Assembly (NCBI GenBank): GCA_030605745.1
Contig: JAUWHT010000170.1
Span: 1-22,609, forward strand
Direction of reading: 5' to 3'
From: Pirellulales bacterium
GTDB taxonomy: Bacteria > Planctomycetota > Planctomycetia > Pirellulales > Thermoguttaceae
DNA: 22,609 nt
The position numbers and the translations under genes were made by a program. Positions 22,572 through 22,609 of the stretch are shown piece by piece (the first letter of the stretch is position 1; each line of letters begins with the position of its first letter). The notes under the pieces are model-generated. The model saw nothing but the letters and a program-made list of their open reading frames with translations. It did no database searches and was not told where the DNA came from.

Positions 22572-22609
22572 AGAACGTGTTTTGAAATTACCGATGCGAG
22601 TCCCCTCCC

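Noticed and set aside
1..22609. tRNA or other structural RNA genes
   Set aside because: I saw no cloverleaf with a TTCGA-type loop and no rRNA-like segment by eye; a covariance-model search would be needed to exclude small RNAs.

Overview
The window looks like a chromosomal stretch from a planctomycete-type bacterium (high GC, roughly 60%). Four things point there: many secreted or lipid-anchored proteins without known function, large TPR proteins, a small CPxC/CxxC zinc-ribbon protein with its own promoter, and gene gaps full of long inverted repeats such as CATAAAGCCGCGACC, CACGGAGG and GGATGAAGGATGA. No phage, transposase, integrase, tRNA, rRNA or CRISPR array was seen. The lineage is an inference from gene content and repeat style.

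Left part (1-5240): on the minus strand an ABC exporter permease runs off the left edge and is preceded by its ATPase; upstream of these is a membrane-anchored protein of unknown function. Divergent from that is a lipoprotein of the cyclophilin fold whose catalytic arginine is replaced. It converges on an exported unknown protein. A zinc-ribbon protein with a good sigma-70-like promoter (5407-5652) converges on aroA (EPSP synthase, minus). Divergent from aroA is an iron-type alcohol dehydrogenase (plus), which converges on a large secreted glycosidase-like protein (minus).

Middle (10787-15826): a two-gene AmmeMemoRadiSam locus on the minus strand, consisting of the radical SAM enzyme followed by a single polypeptide that fuses AMMECR1 and Memo. 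Divergent from it is a membrane-anchored protein with kinesin-light-chain-type TPRs, driven by a near-consensus promoter.

Right part (15882-22609): a minus-strand group (an RNase HII-like protein, a SixA-like phosphatase 3 nt downstream, then a lipoprotein with a carboxypeptidase-regulatory-like domain) is divergent from a plus-strand run of five tightly packed genes: RelB-like antitoxin, RelE-like toxin, HicB, HicA and a shortened MnmE-like GTPase. The toxin genes and the GTPase overlap the preceding stop codons. A secreted TPR protein with a BamE/SmpA-like N-terminal module closes the window.

The strongest pattern not explained by the genes is the repeat system. Eight inverted-repeat loci from at least five families occupy gene gaps, and seven genes have their stop codon inside or at the edge of such a repeat. 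Several proteins therefore carry repeat-encoded C-terminal tails. The second point of interest is the toxin-antitoxin/GTPase chain. The third is a pair of minus-strand genes whose extended -10 boxes sit so close to the start codon that leaderless mRNAs are predicted.
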